From contig NZ_NOWF01000007.1 in NCBI RefSeq assembly GCF_002245355.1, positions 62,001-126,000 of the forward strand: a stretch of DNA of 64,000 bases, given 5' to 3'. The notes beneath the pieces were generated by a model that made no database searches, was not told where the DNA came from, and was given only the letters and a program-made list of their open reading frames with translations. Below, piece after piece: positions 7,715 to 14,495 of this stretch. The DNA is from Paludifilum halophilum. GTDB taxonomy: Bacteria; Bacillota; Bacilli; Thermoactinomycetales; DSM-45169. Position 1 is the first letter of the stretch. Each line of letters begins with the position of its first letter. The position numbers and the translations under genes were made by a program.

Positions 7715-8095
7715 AGCCATCGGATTCCAAATCCTTTGCACATGATGGCTGTTGCCGGACTGTTTGGGGGGACGTTGTGTCTGACGCTGGGAATGGGAGG
7801 ATGGAGATGGTTGATAGCTCCACTGTCTGTTTGGTGGTTCCTATGGTTTGGAGTGGGTTTGATCGGACCCTTGTTGGCGATTCCCTATATAACGCTACTA
7901 CAAGCTGAATCCCCGTCCAATATGGTGGCACGGTTCACCGCAGTCGCCCATGCTCTCCAGAATTCAGCCATGCTGGTATCCCCCATGGTTGGAGCTGGAG
8001 CTTTCCTGGCCCATGAGATCGGTGTAGAGGGAGTTTTTATCATAGCCGGTGCCGCTTTCGTTATCATTTTTACCCTTGACTCCACGCTTCCTTGA
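7715..8095 (+). pseudogene. C-terminal half of an MFS transporter
   Basis: The frame encodes HRIPNPLHMMAVAGLFGG and then four to five hydrophobic helices ending VFIIAGAAFVIIFTLDSTLP. This is the expected C-terminal third of an MFS protein. No N-terminal half is present: the upstream sequence in the same frame is not transporter-like, and a 30-bp repeat also found at 13.1 kb sits at the junction. No ribosome site precedes any start. It therefore looks like a deletion remnant left by recombination at the repeat. Confidence 0.65.
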
Positions 8096-8174
8096 TTAAG
8101 AATGATTATTCGGTATTTGATTCGCTCCCTTTATTATATCAATCATGGATATGGAAACGATGGAGATGAATCAA

Positions 8175-8217
8175 TTGACACCTGATCCCCCAATTCCTTA
8201 TAATACCCATAGGTGTA
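8175..8217 (+). promoter_or_regulatory. Promoter with CstR/CsoR-type operator
   Basis: TTGACA (8175-8180) and TATAAT (8199-8204) are separated by 18 bases. The partial palindrome ATACCCATAGGTGTA (about 8203-8217) overlaps the -10 box and resembles CsoR-family sites (ATAC-C/G tract-GTAT). It controls the repressor gene itself. Confidence 0.75.
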
Positions 8218-8250
8218 CTTGTATTTCATTTTAATAGGGAGCTATCAACC

Positions 8251-8517
8251 ATGCAATATTCGGATGATATGAAACGACGCTTGCGACGAATCGAAGGACA
8301 GATTGGCGGAGTTTTACGGATGATGGAAGAGGAAAAATCCTGCAAGGATGTGGTCTCGCAACTTTCCGCTATTCGTTCCGCTGTCGACCGTGCGACAGCT
8401 TATATCGTCAGTTACAACCTGGAACGTTGTATCCGGGAAGAAGTGGAAAAAGGAAAGGACGGAAATACAGAGCAAATGGTCCAGGAGGCAATGAACCTTC
8501 TGGTAAAAAGCAGATAA
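8251..8517 (+). CDS. CstR-like persulfide-sensing repressor (CsoR/FrmR family)
   Basis: 88 residues, all-helical DUF156 family. The N-terminal helix is MKRRLRRIEGQIGGVLRMME; the sensing Cys is in KSCKDVV (residue about 31) and the second Cys in YNLERCIREE (about 60). Copper-sensing CsoR has a His four residues before the second Cys; here that position is Asn, so the Cys-only arrangement fits CstR, which forms di- or trisulfide links with persulfides. The neighbours are a TusA-like carrier and a rhodanese/metallo-beta-lactamase fusion, the usual CstR targets. Matching operators lie at 8203 and 10024. Length is normal. Confidence 0.85.
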   Translation: MQYSDDMKRRLRRIEGQIGGVLRMMEEEKSCKDVVSQLSAIRSAVDRATAYIVSYNLERCIREEVEKGKDGNTEQMVQEAMNLLVKSR

Positions 8518-8732
8518 GAAAAACAAGCGGATTCCCCTTCGAAGGAGAACCCGCTTGTTTTCTTGTAACGGTTCGTTTGTTTCACCCAGTTTTGAAAATC
8601 GTTAAAAGACCCTTTGTCCGTGGATTGCAACTCCATAACCTGACCGGTTTCCAATTCGATTCCTTTTTTCGCCCATACGATCGGCATCGGACAAGATAAA
8701 CCTTTAGCGTCGATGACACAATCCGCTTTCAT
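8412..8732 (-). CDS. TusA-family sulfur carrier with aberrant C-terminus
   Basis: The first ~52 residues are a clear TusA/SirA domain: VIDAKGLSCPMPIVWAKKGI carries the active Cys in the CPMP motif (residue about 14). TusA proteins hand sulfane sulfur between rhodanese-like enzymes. A normal TusA ends near residue 75-80 with a beta strand. Here the frame instead runs through the csoR-family terminator hairpin and about 105 bases antisense into the repressor gene, giving a 106-residue product with an unrelated tail. A deletion has probably fused the 3' ends of the two convergent genes. AGGAGAGG precedes the ATG at 8732. Function may be reduced. Confidence 0.7.
   Translation of the reverse strand: MKADCVIDAKGLSCPMPIVWAKKGIELETGQVMELQSTDKGSFNDFQNWVKQTNRYKKTSGFSFEGESACFSYLLFTRRFIASWTICSVFPSFPFSTSSRIQRSRL
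8521..8564 (+). terminator. Terminator of the CstR-like gene
   Basis: AACAAGCGG (8522-8530) pairs with CCGCTTGTT (8551-8559), followed by TTCTTG; an inner TTC/GAA stem extends it. It lies inside the reading frame of the convergent TusA-like gene. Confidence 0.75.
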
Positions 8733-8767
8733 GACATTCCTCTCCTTTGAATATTCTTATGCCTGTA

Positions 8768-9892
8768 TCATCCGATGGCACAGTTGTTAGGGCCGGTTTC
8801 CATATCGATAGCTTCTTCGTCACCCACCTGTTTACGCCCGCCGTTCACTTGCAGGATGTTTTCATAATTAGGCGGAGTCTCCGGTAAGTTTTTGATGACG
8901 GCTTGAAGGAATTGACCTTGGTCCCGGATCTGCATCACGTCGCTCCGCTCGCGAATCCGGCCCAAGGTGTCCCAAACCGCACCATTCTCATCGATTTCCT
9001 CAATACCGGCATAATGGCCGGGAAAAACCACGATATCCTCCGGCATTTCCCCCAACCGGCCGAAAATGGTTTCGAAGAGCATTTTCCCTCGGACTTCGGG
9101 ATTTCCACCCAGATCAGGCCGACCGGGTCCTCCTACAAAAAGGGTATCTCCGGACAGAAGATAACGGTCCTTCACCAACAGGGAGACACTTCCCGGCGTG
9201 TGTCCCGGAGTCTCTAAAGCGATGACCTTAACGTCGGCTTCCCCGAACAAAACCCCATCCTGTTTCTCCAGCCGTTTATAGTTATGGAACAAATCCTTCG
9301 CGTCCGCTGAGGAGATATAATAATCGGCCCCCGTTTTTTGCGCCAGTTCCTGAGCACCGGAAATGTGATCGGCGTGCATATGGGTATCCACGATTGTAGT
9401 AATGCGGGCCCCGTCTTCCTCCGCCCATTTCATGTATTGATCCACATGTCGATTGGGGTCCAGTACAAGTGCTTCATCCCCCGAAATCATGAGATAAGAA
9501 AGACAACCTTTAGCCGGCCGCCGCACCTGATATAGCTTCAAATTTTCCGCTTCAATCACAGGGGTACGGTGATAGACCTGACTCCAAGCTCGCATTCCCC
9601 CTTCCAAGGAGGCGACGTGATATCCCTGGTCGGCCAATATTTCCGTCACCATTTGGGAAGAGACACCCTTGGCGCAAACGATAATCACTTCCGACTCCTT
9701 GGGCAGGTAGGGTTCCCCCGCCTTTTTATTATCGAGGAAATCGAAATAGGGAATGTTTAGCGTACGAACCGTTTTCCCTTCGATTTTCCAATAGGCATAG
9801 TCTTCCGGGTTTCGCACATCCAGGATCAAAATGTCGTCCCTGTTGTCCGTTTTATCCCGCAATTCTTCTGCGGTTATGGTTTTGAACGCCAC
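8768..9892 (-). CDS. Rhodanese-metallo-beta-lactamase fusion (persulfide dioxygenase-like)
   Basis: 374 residues. The N-terminal rhodanese domain (about 1-105) has ILDVRNPEDYAYWKIEGKTV and the active loop VCAKGVSS with the persulfide-carrying Cys. The C-terminal metallo-beta-lactamase domain has VDTHMHADHISGA (Fe/Zn ligands), ETPGHTPGSVSLL, LSGDTLFVGGPGRPDL and VFPGHYAG. Such two-domain proteins oxidise glutathione, bacillithiol or coenzyme A persulfides and detoxify sulfide, like CstB but with the domains in reverse order. The gene shares a CstR-type operator and is co-oriented with the TusA-like gene 36 bases downstream. The ATG at 9892 has AGGAGG closely upstream. Confidence 0.85.
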   Translation of the reverse strand: MAFKTITAEELRDKTDNRDDILILDVRNPEDYAYWKIEGKTVRTLNIPYFDFLDNKKAGEPYLPKESEVIIVCAKGVSSQMVTEILADQGYHVASLEGGMRAWSQVYHRTPVIEAENLKLYQVRRPAKGCLSYLMISGDEALVLDPNRHVDQYMKWAEEDGARITTIVDTHMHADHISGAQELAQKTGADYYISSADAKDLFHNYKRLEKQDGVLFGEADVKVIALETPGHTPGSVSLLVKDRYLLSGDTLFVGGPGRPDLGGNPEVRGKMLFETIFGRLGEMPEDIVVFPGHYAGIEEIDENGAVWDTLGRIRERSDVMQIRDQGQFLQAVIKNLPETPPNYENILQVNGGRKQVGDEEAIDMETGPNNCAIG

Positions 9893-10020
9893 TCTTTATT
9901 CCTCCTTTACCGTTTTCGAATCCCGATCTGACCGTCGCTCCTCTAACTCTTCAGGGAGGGGGGGAATGCGCTTATCTTGAGCGAAGCGTATGGCATCGGT
10001 TCCCGTACTTGAACAATTCC

Positions 10021-10050
10021 ATAATACATATAGGGGTATATGTATGTCAA
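10021..10050 (-). promoter_or_regulatory. Promoter with CstR-type operator for sulfur genes
   Basis: On the minus strand TTGACA (10045-10050) and TATTAT (10021-10026) are 18 bases apart. The inverted repeat ATACATA-TAGGGGTA-TATGTAT (10024-10045) fills the spacer, so a bound repressor would block polymerase. It shares the ATAC/GTAT and C/G-tract layout of the site at 8203. Confidence 0.78.
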
Positions 10051-10157
10051 TCGATTCTCTTCATGCATAAATTTTACCTCGCTTATAACCGACACACGCC
10101 TTGAACCATTCGATCATACGATATCCCGTCATCCAAGGAAGAGGAGAGTGAGGATCA

Positions 10158-10652
10158 TTGAATCCCTATACTCATCATCCACTCAATCCGTATTATGACC
10201 CTCTACAGACTCATGCACCGGGAGTAAGGGGAAGATTCAGTGAAGGTACCGATGTGATCCGTGATATTGCCAGGGCAATCAGCGGTCAATACAATGCGAT
10301 TACCTGTTACGAGAAGTTAATCCGTTTGTCCCCCAAGGAAGATGAACGGAAGCAGATCATGGAAATCCGTCAAGACGAAATCAATCATTATCACGAATTC
10401 ACCCGGATTTACGTCCGTCTGACCGGACAGTCACCACGGATCAAAAAAGAAGAATGCCCGGACGATTATAAAAAAGGATTGGAATTCGCTCTGAAAGACG
10501 AACAGCAAACCGTTGACTTCTATCTCGATATCGCTGATAAAGCCAGAAATCCCGCCGTTAAAAGCGCCTTCATCCGCGCCGCTCAAGACGAGCAAAACCA
10601 TGCCGTTTGGTTCCTTTATTTCTGGACAAAGATCATCCATAAGTCGGAATAA
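10158..10652 (+). CDS. Ferritin-like diiron protein
   Basis: 164 residues. A Pro/Tyr/His-rich N-terminus (MNPYTHHPLNPYYDPLQTHA) precedes a four-helix ferritin-like core. Probable metal ligands are TCYEKLI (Glu) with RQDEINHYHEF (ExxH) and LKDEQQTVDFYL (Glu) with AAQDEQNHAVWF (ExxH), the paired E..ExxH pattern of rubrerythrin-like proteins. It resembles uncharacterised Bacillus YhjR-type proteins. No rubredoxin domain is present. The start is TTG at 10158, with GTGAGG 6 bases before it. It lies beside persulfide-detoxification genes and could serve oxidative or iron stress, but this is inference. Confidence 0.75.
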   Translation: MNPYTHHPLNPYYDPLQTHAPGVRGRFSEGTDVIRDIARAISGQYNAITCYEKLIRLSPKEDERKQIMEIRQDEINHYHEFTRIYVRLTGQSPRIKKEECPDDYKKGLEFALKDEQQTVDFYLDIADKARNPAVKSAFIRAAQDEQNHAVWFLYFWTKIIHKSE

Positions 10653-10701
10653 CCACGAACAGCCCTTAAACCGTGGCTCAAACTTTTTCAAAAAGGTCTT
10701 C

Positions 10702-11145
10702 ATGAATAGCGGCACTATGATTGACAATATGGACAAACAGGTATATGTATTTTTGGGCATATAAAAGGGAGTTGTGTACCGCCTAAGCGACTTTTGCCAT
10801 TCTACCCAGCGGAGAATCTGGAGGGAGGACGTTTAGGGGCAACATTGCAACGGGAGCCGTGGCGGTACACAACTCCCCACCTAAAAAAAGAGTTTGAAAG
10901 AACAACTTCCGGAATGGACCACTGTTCATATCTATAACTATAATGTCCCCATGGATCGACTATTGGCCCAGAAAAAAATGCAAAACCACTTAAAACAGAG
11001 TCCATTTTCTGCTTTGGCTACTTCGGACTCCGTTTTGAAAGTGGCTACTCCAGCGGTTTTTATTAATGGGGAACTAATAAGTTATGCATCCGAATTGAAT
11101 GAGAAAAGTATATGGCTAGCGATCACAGAAAAACAAGAAGTATAA
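10702..11145 (+). pseudogene. Thioredoxin-like gene split by an inverted-repeat element
   Basis: The 3' part (from about 10891) encodes KEQLPEWTTVHIYNYNVPMD and, later, VATPAVFINGELISYA, a cis-Pro loop typical of thioredoxin/glutaredoxin folds. It has no ribosome site and lacks the CxxC half. The 5' part (ATG 10702 to TAA 10764) ends DKQVYVFLGI, plausible as the first beta strand of such a fold. Between them lies the 111-bp inverted-repeat element. The simplest reading is an insertion with loss of the active-site segment. The 5' assignment is weak, because the same bases could be a promoter (TTGACA 10721, TATGTA 10744). Confidence 0.45.
10767..10877. mobile_element. MITE-like element with 17-bp terminal inverted repeats, copy 2
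   Basis: GGGAGTTGTGTACCGCC (10767-10783) is perfectly inverted at 10861-10877, 77 bases apart. The interior contains AGCGACTTTTGC and TTCTACCCAGCGGAGAA; the latter matches the reverse strand of the element at 3086-3348 at 16 of 17 positions. No ORF is present. It could be an internally deleted miniature element or a stable RNA hairpin. Confidence 0.6.
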
Positions 11146-11148
11146 AAA

Positions 11149-11180
11149 AGAGTCGCCCCGTATCCGGCGTCTCTTGTTTG
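11149..11180 (+). terminator. Imperfect terminator hairpin
   Basis: AAGAGTCGCC pairs with GGCGTCTCTT (one T-T mismatch) and is followed by GTTTG, just after the thioredoxin-like remnant. Confidence 0.5.
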
Positions 11181-11194
11181 TAGCCCTCCTGCAA

Positions 11195-11660
11195 TAAAAA
11201 GAGTGCAAACATTCAACTATATCGATTCCTTCAATCCTGGCGAAACACGGACGAAGTTTTGTATAAACCCTAACTTCCGATACGCTTAAATTATCGAAAG
11301 TTAGAGTTTAAGACCGTAAACAAACCCCAACCTCAAGAAAGTCTCTGATTCTTACACATTGATGTCGCCGACAAACATTTTTTCCGTTTTTTAAAAAGGA
11401 GGGTCCACCAACTGCATCAATATCGTCAGTCAATGACTGGCACCGAACCTATACCTCACATATACATCTCGGTATTTCCCTGCTGTCTGAGAAAAAACCC
11501 GGCTCCCTATCCGGACAGGAGGCCGGGTAAGGAAACCCTCCATCGTCTCTCTCGCCTCCGCTAGAGTCCATAACTGTTCCCGGTAATTGAAATCGAAGCT
11601 GACCGGGATGCCCCGCAGGGGGCTTCCTGCGCCGCTTGAACGGCCACCTCTTTAGCGGTC
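11195..11660. other. Non-coding gap with hairpins
   Basis: No credible ORF. It holds an imperfect 19-bp inverted repeat at 11263-11310 (TAACTTCCGATA against TATCGAAAGTTA), a ribosome-site-like AAGGAGGG at 11398 with no start codon after it, and a GC hairpin at 11506-11527 (CCCGGC/GCCGGG). It may be a decayed gene or an RNA-only region. Confidence 0.35.
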
Positions 11661-11671
11661 AAACTATAAGA

Positions 11672-11694
11672 GCCGCTTCTCAGCGGCCTTTTTT
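11672..11694 (+). terminator. Intrinsic terminator, plus strand
   Basis: GCCGCT-TCTC-AGCGGC followed by CTTTTTT. No plus-strand gene ends here, so it either terminates an unseen transcript from the gap at 11.2-11.6 kb or protects the convergent gene. An upstream TTTAGCGGTC could pair with the stem as an alternative fold. Confidence 0.65.
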
Positions 11695-11709
11695 AAGGGG
11701 ATCTTCGTT

Positions 11710-12828
11710 TCATTCGGGGTTGCGTAACGGATCGTAAGGGGCCAAGTCCAAGGCAGGCGATTCTCCCAAAGCAAGGGAGGCGGCCAGGCTTCCGACATAC
11801 GGCCCCATCGTTAAACCGGAGGGGCCGAGGCCGGTAGCCATCACCAAGCCGGAGAGTTGCGGGGCCGTACCAAGCAGGGGCAAAAGGTCCCGAGTGACCG
11901 GGCGAAAACCGATACGCGTCTCGTAAACGGTGCTGTCCGCCAGTCCCGGTGCCACCGCCAGAGCTTCATTCAGGACTTCCGCCATCCCTCCCGCCGTGAT
12001 TCGGTAATCGAATCCGGTATCATCTTCTCTGGTCGCTCCAACCACCACCCGGGAATCGTCAAACGCCAACATATAGTGACTGCCCGTCGGCAACACGACC
12101 GGCCAGCGAGAGGTATCGATATCTCCCAGCAGTTGCAAATGCATGATTTGTCCGCGCTGAGGAGCGACGGGAACCTTCACACCGAGCGGCTCTAACATTT
12201 GCGACGCCCATGCCCCCGATGCCGCCACGACCGCATCCGCTTCGATCTTCTCATCATGTACACGAACCCCGAACATGCGCGAATCGGCCATTTCCGGTTG
12301 AGCGTCACCCTTTCGCACCTGGACACCGTGTTTCCGAGCGGCCCGTTTCAGTGACTCTCGCAGCAAGTGACCGTCCACTCGAGCGGCCCCTGTGATATGA
12401 ACGGCCCCCAAATCTCGATCTAGAGGCGGAAAATGCCGATTGGCTTCTCCAGGTTTCATCCGGGTGATGTCGCCGATTTCAGGCGCCTCGGTTTTGCGCG
12501 TATAAGCCTGTGCCTCGATCCTGTCCAGCTCCTCGGTGTCCCGGCTGACTGCGAGAGCCCCGACTCGGCTGAAACCAAAATCGACTTCCCCATCTTCACT
12601 CAGCTGAGAAACGAGCCGATGGTAGTATCGGGCACCGGCACTGGCCAGCCGGTACCAATCTGCATCCTCGGAACGGTGGGAGATCCACGGGGAGACAATC
12701 CCCGCCCCCGCCGCTGTCGCCTGGCCCTGATCCTCCCGATCAACCAACACAACCTCCGTCCCCTGTTTCGCTAAAACATAAGCCGCACTGGCACCGACAA
12801 TCCCCGCCCCGACAATAACAACCTTCAT
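11710..12828 (-). CDS. FAD-dependent oxidoreductase (DAO/D-amino-acid dehydrogenase-like)
   Basis: 372 residues of the DAO family. The Rossmann dinucleotide motif VVIVGAGIVGASAAYVLAKQ is at the very N-terminus (residues 2-21), followed by EVVLVDRE and the QATAAGAGIVSPWIS flavin-contact segment. The C-terminal FAD block GLVMATGLGPSGLTMGPYVG is near residue 335. These enzymes oxidise amino acids or other secondary amines, passing electrons to oxygen or quinone. The ATG at 12826-12828 was chosen because the Rossmann motif starts two residues later and GGTGG precedes it; the frame stays open to 12942 without family-like sequence. It is a single gene with no clear operon partner, and its substrate is unknown. 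Confidence 0.82.
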   Translation of the reverse strand: MKVVIVGAGIVGASAAYVLAKQGTEVVLVDREDQGQATAAGAGIVSPWISHRSEDADWYRLASAGARYYHRLVSQLSEDGEVDFGFSRVGALAVSRDTEELDRIEAQAYTRKTEAPEIGDITRMKPGEANRHFPPLDRDLGAVHITGAARVDGHLLRESLKRAARKHGVQVRKGDAQPEMADSRMFGVRVHDEKIEADAVVAASGAWASQMLEPLGVKVPVAPQRGQIMHLQLLGDIDTSRWPVVLPTGSHYMLAFDDSRVVVGATREDDTGFDYRITAGGMAEVLNEALAVAPGLADSTVYETRIGFRPVTRDLLPLLGTAPQLSGLVMATGLGPSGLTMGPYVGSLAASLALGESPALDLAPYDPLRNPE

Positions 12829-12978
12829 TTTGAGCCACCCACTTTCTGTAACATCCATGAAAACAAGGACTGCTCGGCAGGTTCCATCCATCCCGAGACT
12901 GCCCGTTCCTGTTTTCATTCCTTGGAGATAGATGTGTAACACGGCGGGACCGATCAGCTGGCACCATATGAGAGAGAT

Positions 12979-13073
12979 GTTTCAATTCCTCATAGGTAGT
13001 TCGGTAACTGCGTCGCCGGCGTCGTCTTGGTCAAAGCAAAAGGGTTTCAATTCCTCATAGGTAGTTCGGTAAC
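12979..13073. CRISPR. Mini CRISPR array A (2 repeats, 1 spacer)
   Basis: Two identical 30-bp repeats (12979-13008 and 13044-13073) begin GTTTCAATTCCTCATAGG and end TTCGGTAAC. They flank a unique 35-bp spacer (13009-13043). GTTTCAATTCCTCATAGGTA is the classic start of type I-B/III repeats in Firmicutes. No cas gene is present in the window. Confidence 0.8.
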
Positions 13074-13371
13074 TCCAGAAAAGCCCATAACTAAGCTGTT
13101 TCCCTCTATCCATAAAGTACAAAAAAATCCGCCTCTTCTCAACTCTTTTTTCCCGTTTTCCCTTTAAGGACAAGGATTCCGCCGATATTATGAACGTCGT
13201 CGATCCCCCGAGGTTTTTACCTTTACTGGACATCGACGACTATTTTGGGTTGCGAAAAAAGTTCATCCACAATAGAACCCCAGTATTCCGCTGCTTGCTG
13301 TGATGATCGATTACCTTCAAAGTTTCTATTCGTTTCTTCTCCCTGTATATATTTTTCGAGCGGCGGGGCAC
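13074..13371. other. Gap between CRISPR array A and TA operator
   Basis: About 300 bases without a convincing gene. It holds the second copy of the 30-bp repeat (13123-13152) and a short plus-strand open stretch (MNVVDPPRFLPLLDIDDY, then FGLRKKFIHN) that has no start context and that I do not recognise. Confidence 0.4.
13123..13152. repeat. 30-bp direct repeat, copy B
   Basis: Same orientation and 29 of 30 identical to 7675-7704. It lies 50 bases past CRISPR array A. The pair spans 5.4 kb of accessory genes. Confidence 0.7.
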
Positions 13372-13394
13372 ACTATGTACATAATGTACATAGT
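13372..13394. promoter_or_regulatory. Palindromic operator of the toxin-antitoxin module
   Basis: Perfect palindrome ACTATGTACAT-A-ATGTACATAGT, 30 bases before the antitoxin start, where a TA complex would autoregulate. Confidence 0.75.
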
Positions 13395-13423
13395 GATGAT
13401 AGTATGAAGGAGGTGGAGGTGGA

Positions 13424-13852
13424 ATGATTATGCAAATCGTAAACGCAACAGATGTAAGGCGGGAATGGGGACGGTTTATCGATGATGTAGTCAGAGAGCG
13501 GCCGAAAGCCATACAACGCAACCGTGACCGTATTTTAGCTTTGTCTATGGCACACGCACAGGAGCTGCTAAAAGACATCCGATTCCGATTAGAATACGAG
13601 CAGGAACCCGACGGATCGGTTAGCGGATCATTAGAAGGCTTCGACCTAGTGGATCATGCACCAACGGTGGAAGCGTTACGGGAATCATTGGCCGATCAGT
13701 TAATAGAATACGCAGAACGATACCTCGAGGAATTCAACCTTTACTTCAACGCCCCTAACCGTCGCACCCATTTTCCGTATGTATTGCGTGTCCAACTGGC
13801 AGAGAACAAAGACGAAGTGACCGGGTTAATCGAATATGCCGACCCCGCGTGA
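13424..13852 (+). CDS. HicB-position antitoxin with Phd/YefM-like N-terminus
   Basis: 142 residues. The N-terminus (VNATDVRREWGRFIDDVVRE, then RILALS) resembles the DNA-binding Phd/YefM fold. The middle (RLEYEQEPDGSVSGSLEGFD, then VDHAPTVEALRESLADQLIE) resembles the partial RNase-H-like HicB fold. It overlaps the toxin gene by 17 bases and has GGAGGTGGAGG just before ATG 13424; a second ATG two codons later is equally good. The palindromic operator upstream fits autoregulation. It should neutralise the HicA-like toxin. The mixture of two antitoxin types is unusual, and family assignment is from pattern only. Confidence 0.7.
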   Translation: MIMQIVNATDVRREWGRFIDDVVRERPKAIQRNRDRILALSMAHAQELLKDIRFRLEYEQEPDGSVSGSLEGFDLVDHAPTVEALRESLADQLIEYAERYLEEFNLYFNAPNRRTHFPYVLRVQLAENKDEVTGLIEYADPA

Positions 13853-14060
13853 GCATGAACGCTTTTGCAGGCGTGACGGTTGGGAACGTGTCAGGGGAAA
13901 AGGGAAACATCACAAGTATTACCGAAAGGTCATGCCGGATGGATCGGTGAAAGAAACCCAGATATCACACGGCAATAAGGAATATAGCCCAGGTATGTGG
14001 CGAATGATCTTAAAGAAACAGCTACAGGTGACAGAAGATTATTTCAACAAAATAAAGTAA
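13836..14060 (+). CDS. HicA-like mRNA interferase toxin
   Basis: 74 residues, the size of HicA toxins, which are dsRBD-fold ribosome-independent mRNA nucleases. A basic start (TPREHERFCRRDGWERVRGK) leads to GKHHKYYRKVMPDGSV, where His near residue 26 would be the catalytic residue, and then ISHGNKEYSPGMWRMILKKQ. It starts inside the antitoxin frame, which suggests translational coupling, and is followed 7 bases later by a strong terminator. Confidence 0.75.
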   Translation: MPTPREHERFCRRDGWERVRGKGKHHKYYRKVMPDGSVKETQISHGNKEYSPGMWRMILKKQLQVTEDYFNKIK

Positions 14061-14067
14061 TGGGCAG

Positions 14068-14098
14068 AAAAGGGGTGGCGATGTTGGCCACCCCTTTT
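14068..14098. terminator. Terminator of the TA module
   Basis: Perfect 11-bp stem AAAAGGGGTGG / CCACCCCTTTT with a 9-base loop, flanked by A and T runs, so effective on both strands. Confidence 0.85.
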
Positions 14099-14247
14099 CT
14101 GAAATGTGTATATTGTTCGGGGTTCACGAAACCCGGACGGCCTTGTTATGGGTTCCTCCACTTTAAAATATTCTGGGGATGAAGGCGGTAAAAGACCCGA
14201 AAAGGTAACTCAACGGTAGAGGCATACCGGATCTTGGGCGATGCTTC

Positions 14248-14415
14248 GTATAAATTCCTTCATAGGTAGATCGGTAACGATGATGACGGAAACATTTACG
14301 CAGGTGGCGTGTCAGAGTTTCAATTCCTCATAGGTAGATCGGTAACGTTTCAATCCATCTATCGAGGTTCGTGCCCGGGTGATTGGTTTCAATTCCTCAT
14401 AGGTAGGTCGGTAAC
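14248..14415. CRISPR. Mini CRISPR array B (3 repeats, 2 spacers)
   Basis: Repeats at 14317-14346 and 14386-14415 share the start GTTTCAATTCCTCATAGG with array A but read GATCGG or GGTCGG in place of GTTCGG. A degenerate 31-bp copy (14248-14278, one inserted base, altered first bases) forms the left edge. Spacers are 38 and 39 bp. The second spacer itself begins GTTTCAATCC, like a partial repeat. No leader or cas genes are visible. Confidence 0.78.
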
Positions 14416-14424
14416 GTGAGGACG

Positions 14425-14467
14425 AAAAACCGACCGAACCGCTGTGGATGCAGCGGTTCGGTCGGTT
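14425..14467 (-). terminator. Terminator of the purine permease
   Basis: A 16-bp perfect stem (AACCGACCGAACCGCT paired with AGCGGTTCGGTCGGTT), followed on the minus strand by TTTTTCGTC. Confidence 0.88.
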
Positions 14468-14495
14468 CTGTCGGATCCACAATTCTGTACTCGTG

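Noticed and set aside
12982-13233. Minus-strand 83-residue ORF
   Set aside because: It reads through both CRISPR repeats and the 30-bp direct repeat; coding potential is an accident of the repeats.
12979-14415. A complete CRISPR-Cas system
   Set aside because: No cas gene, leader or long array exists in the window; only five repeats in two groups.
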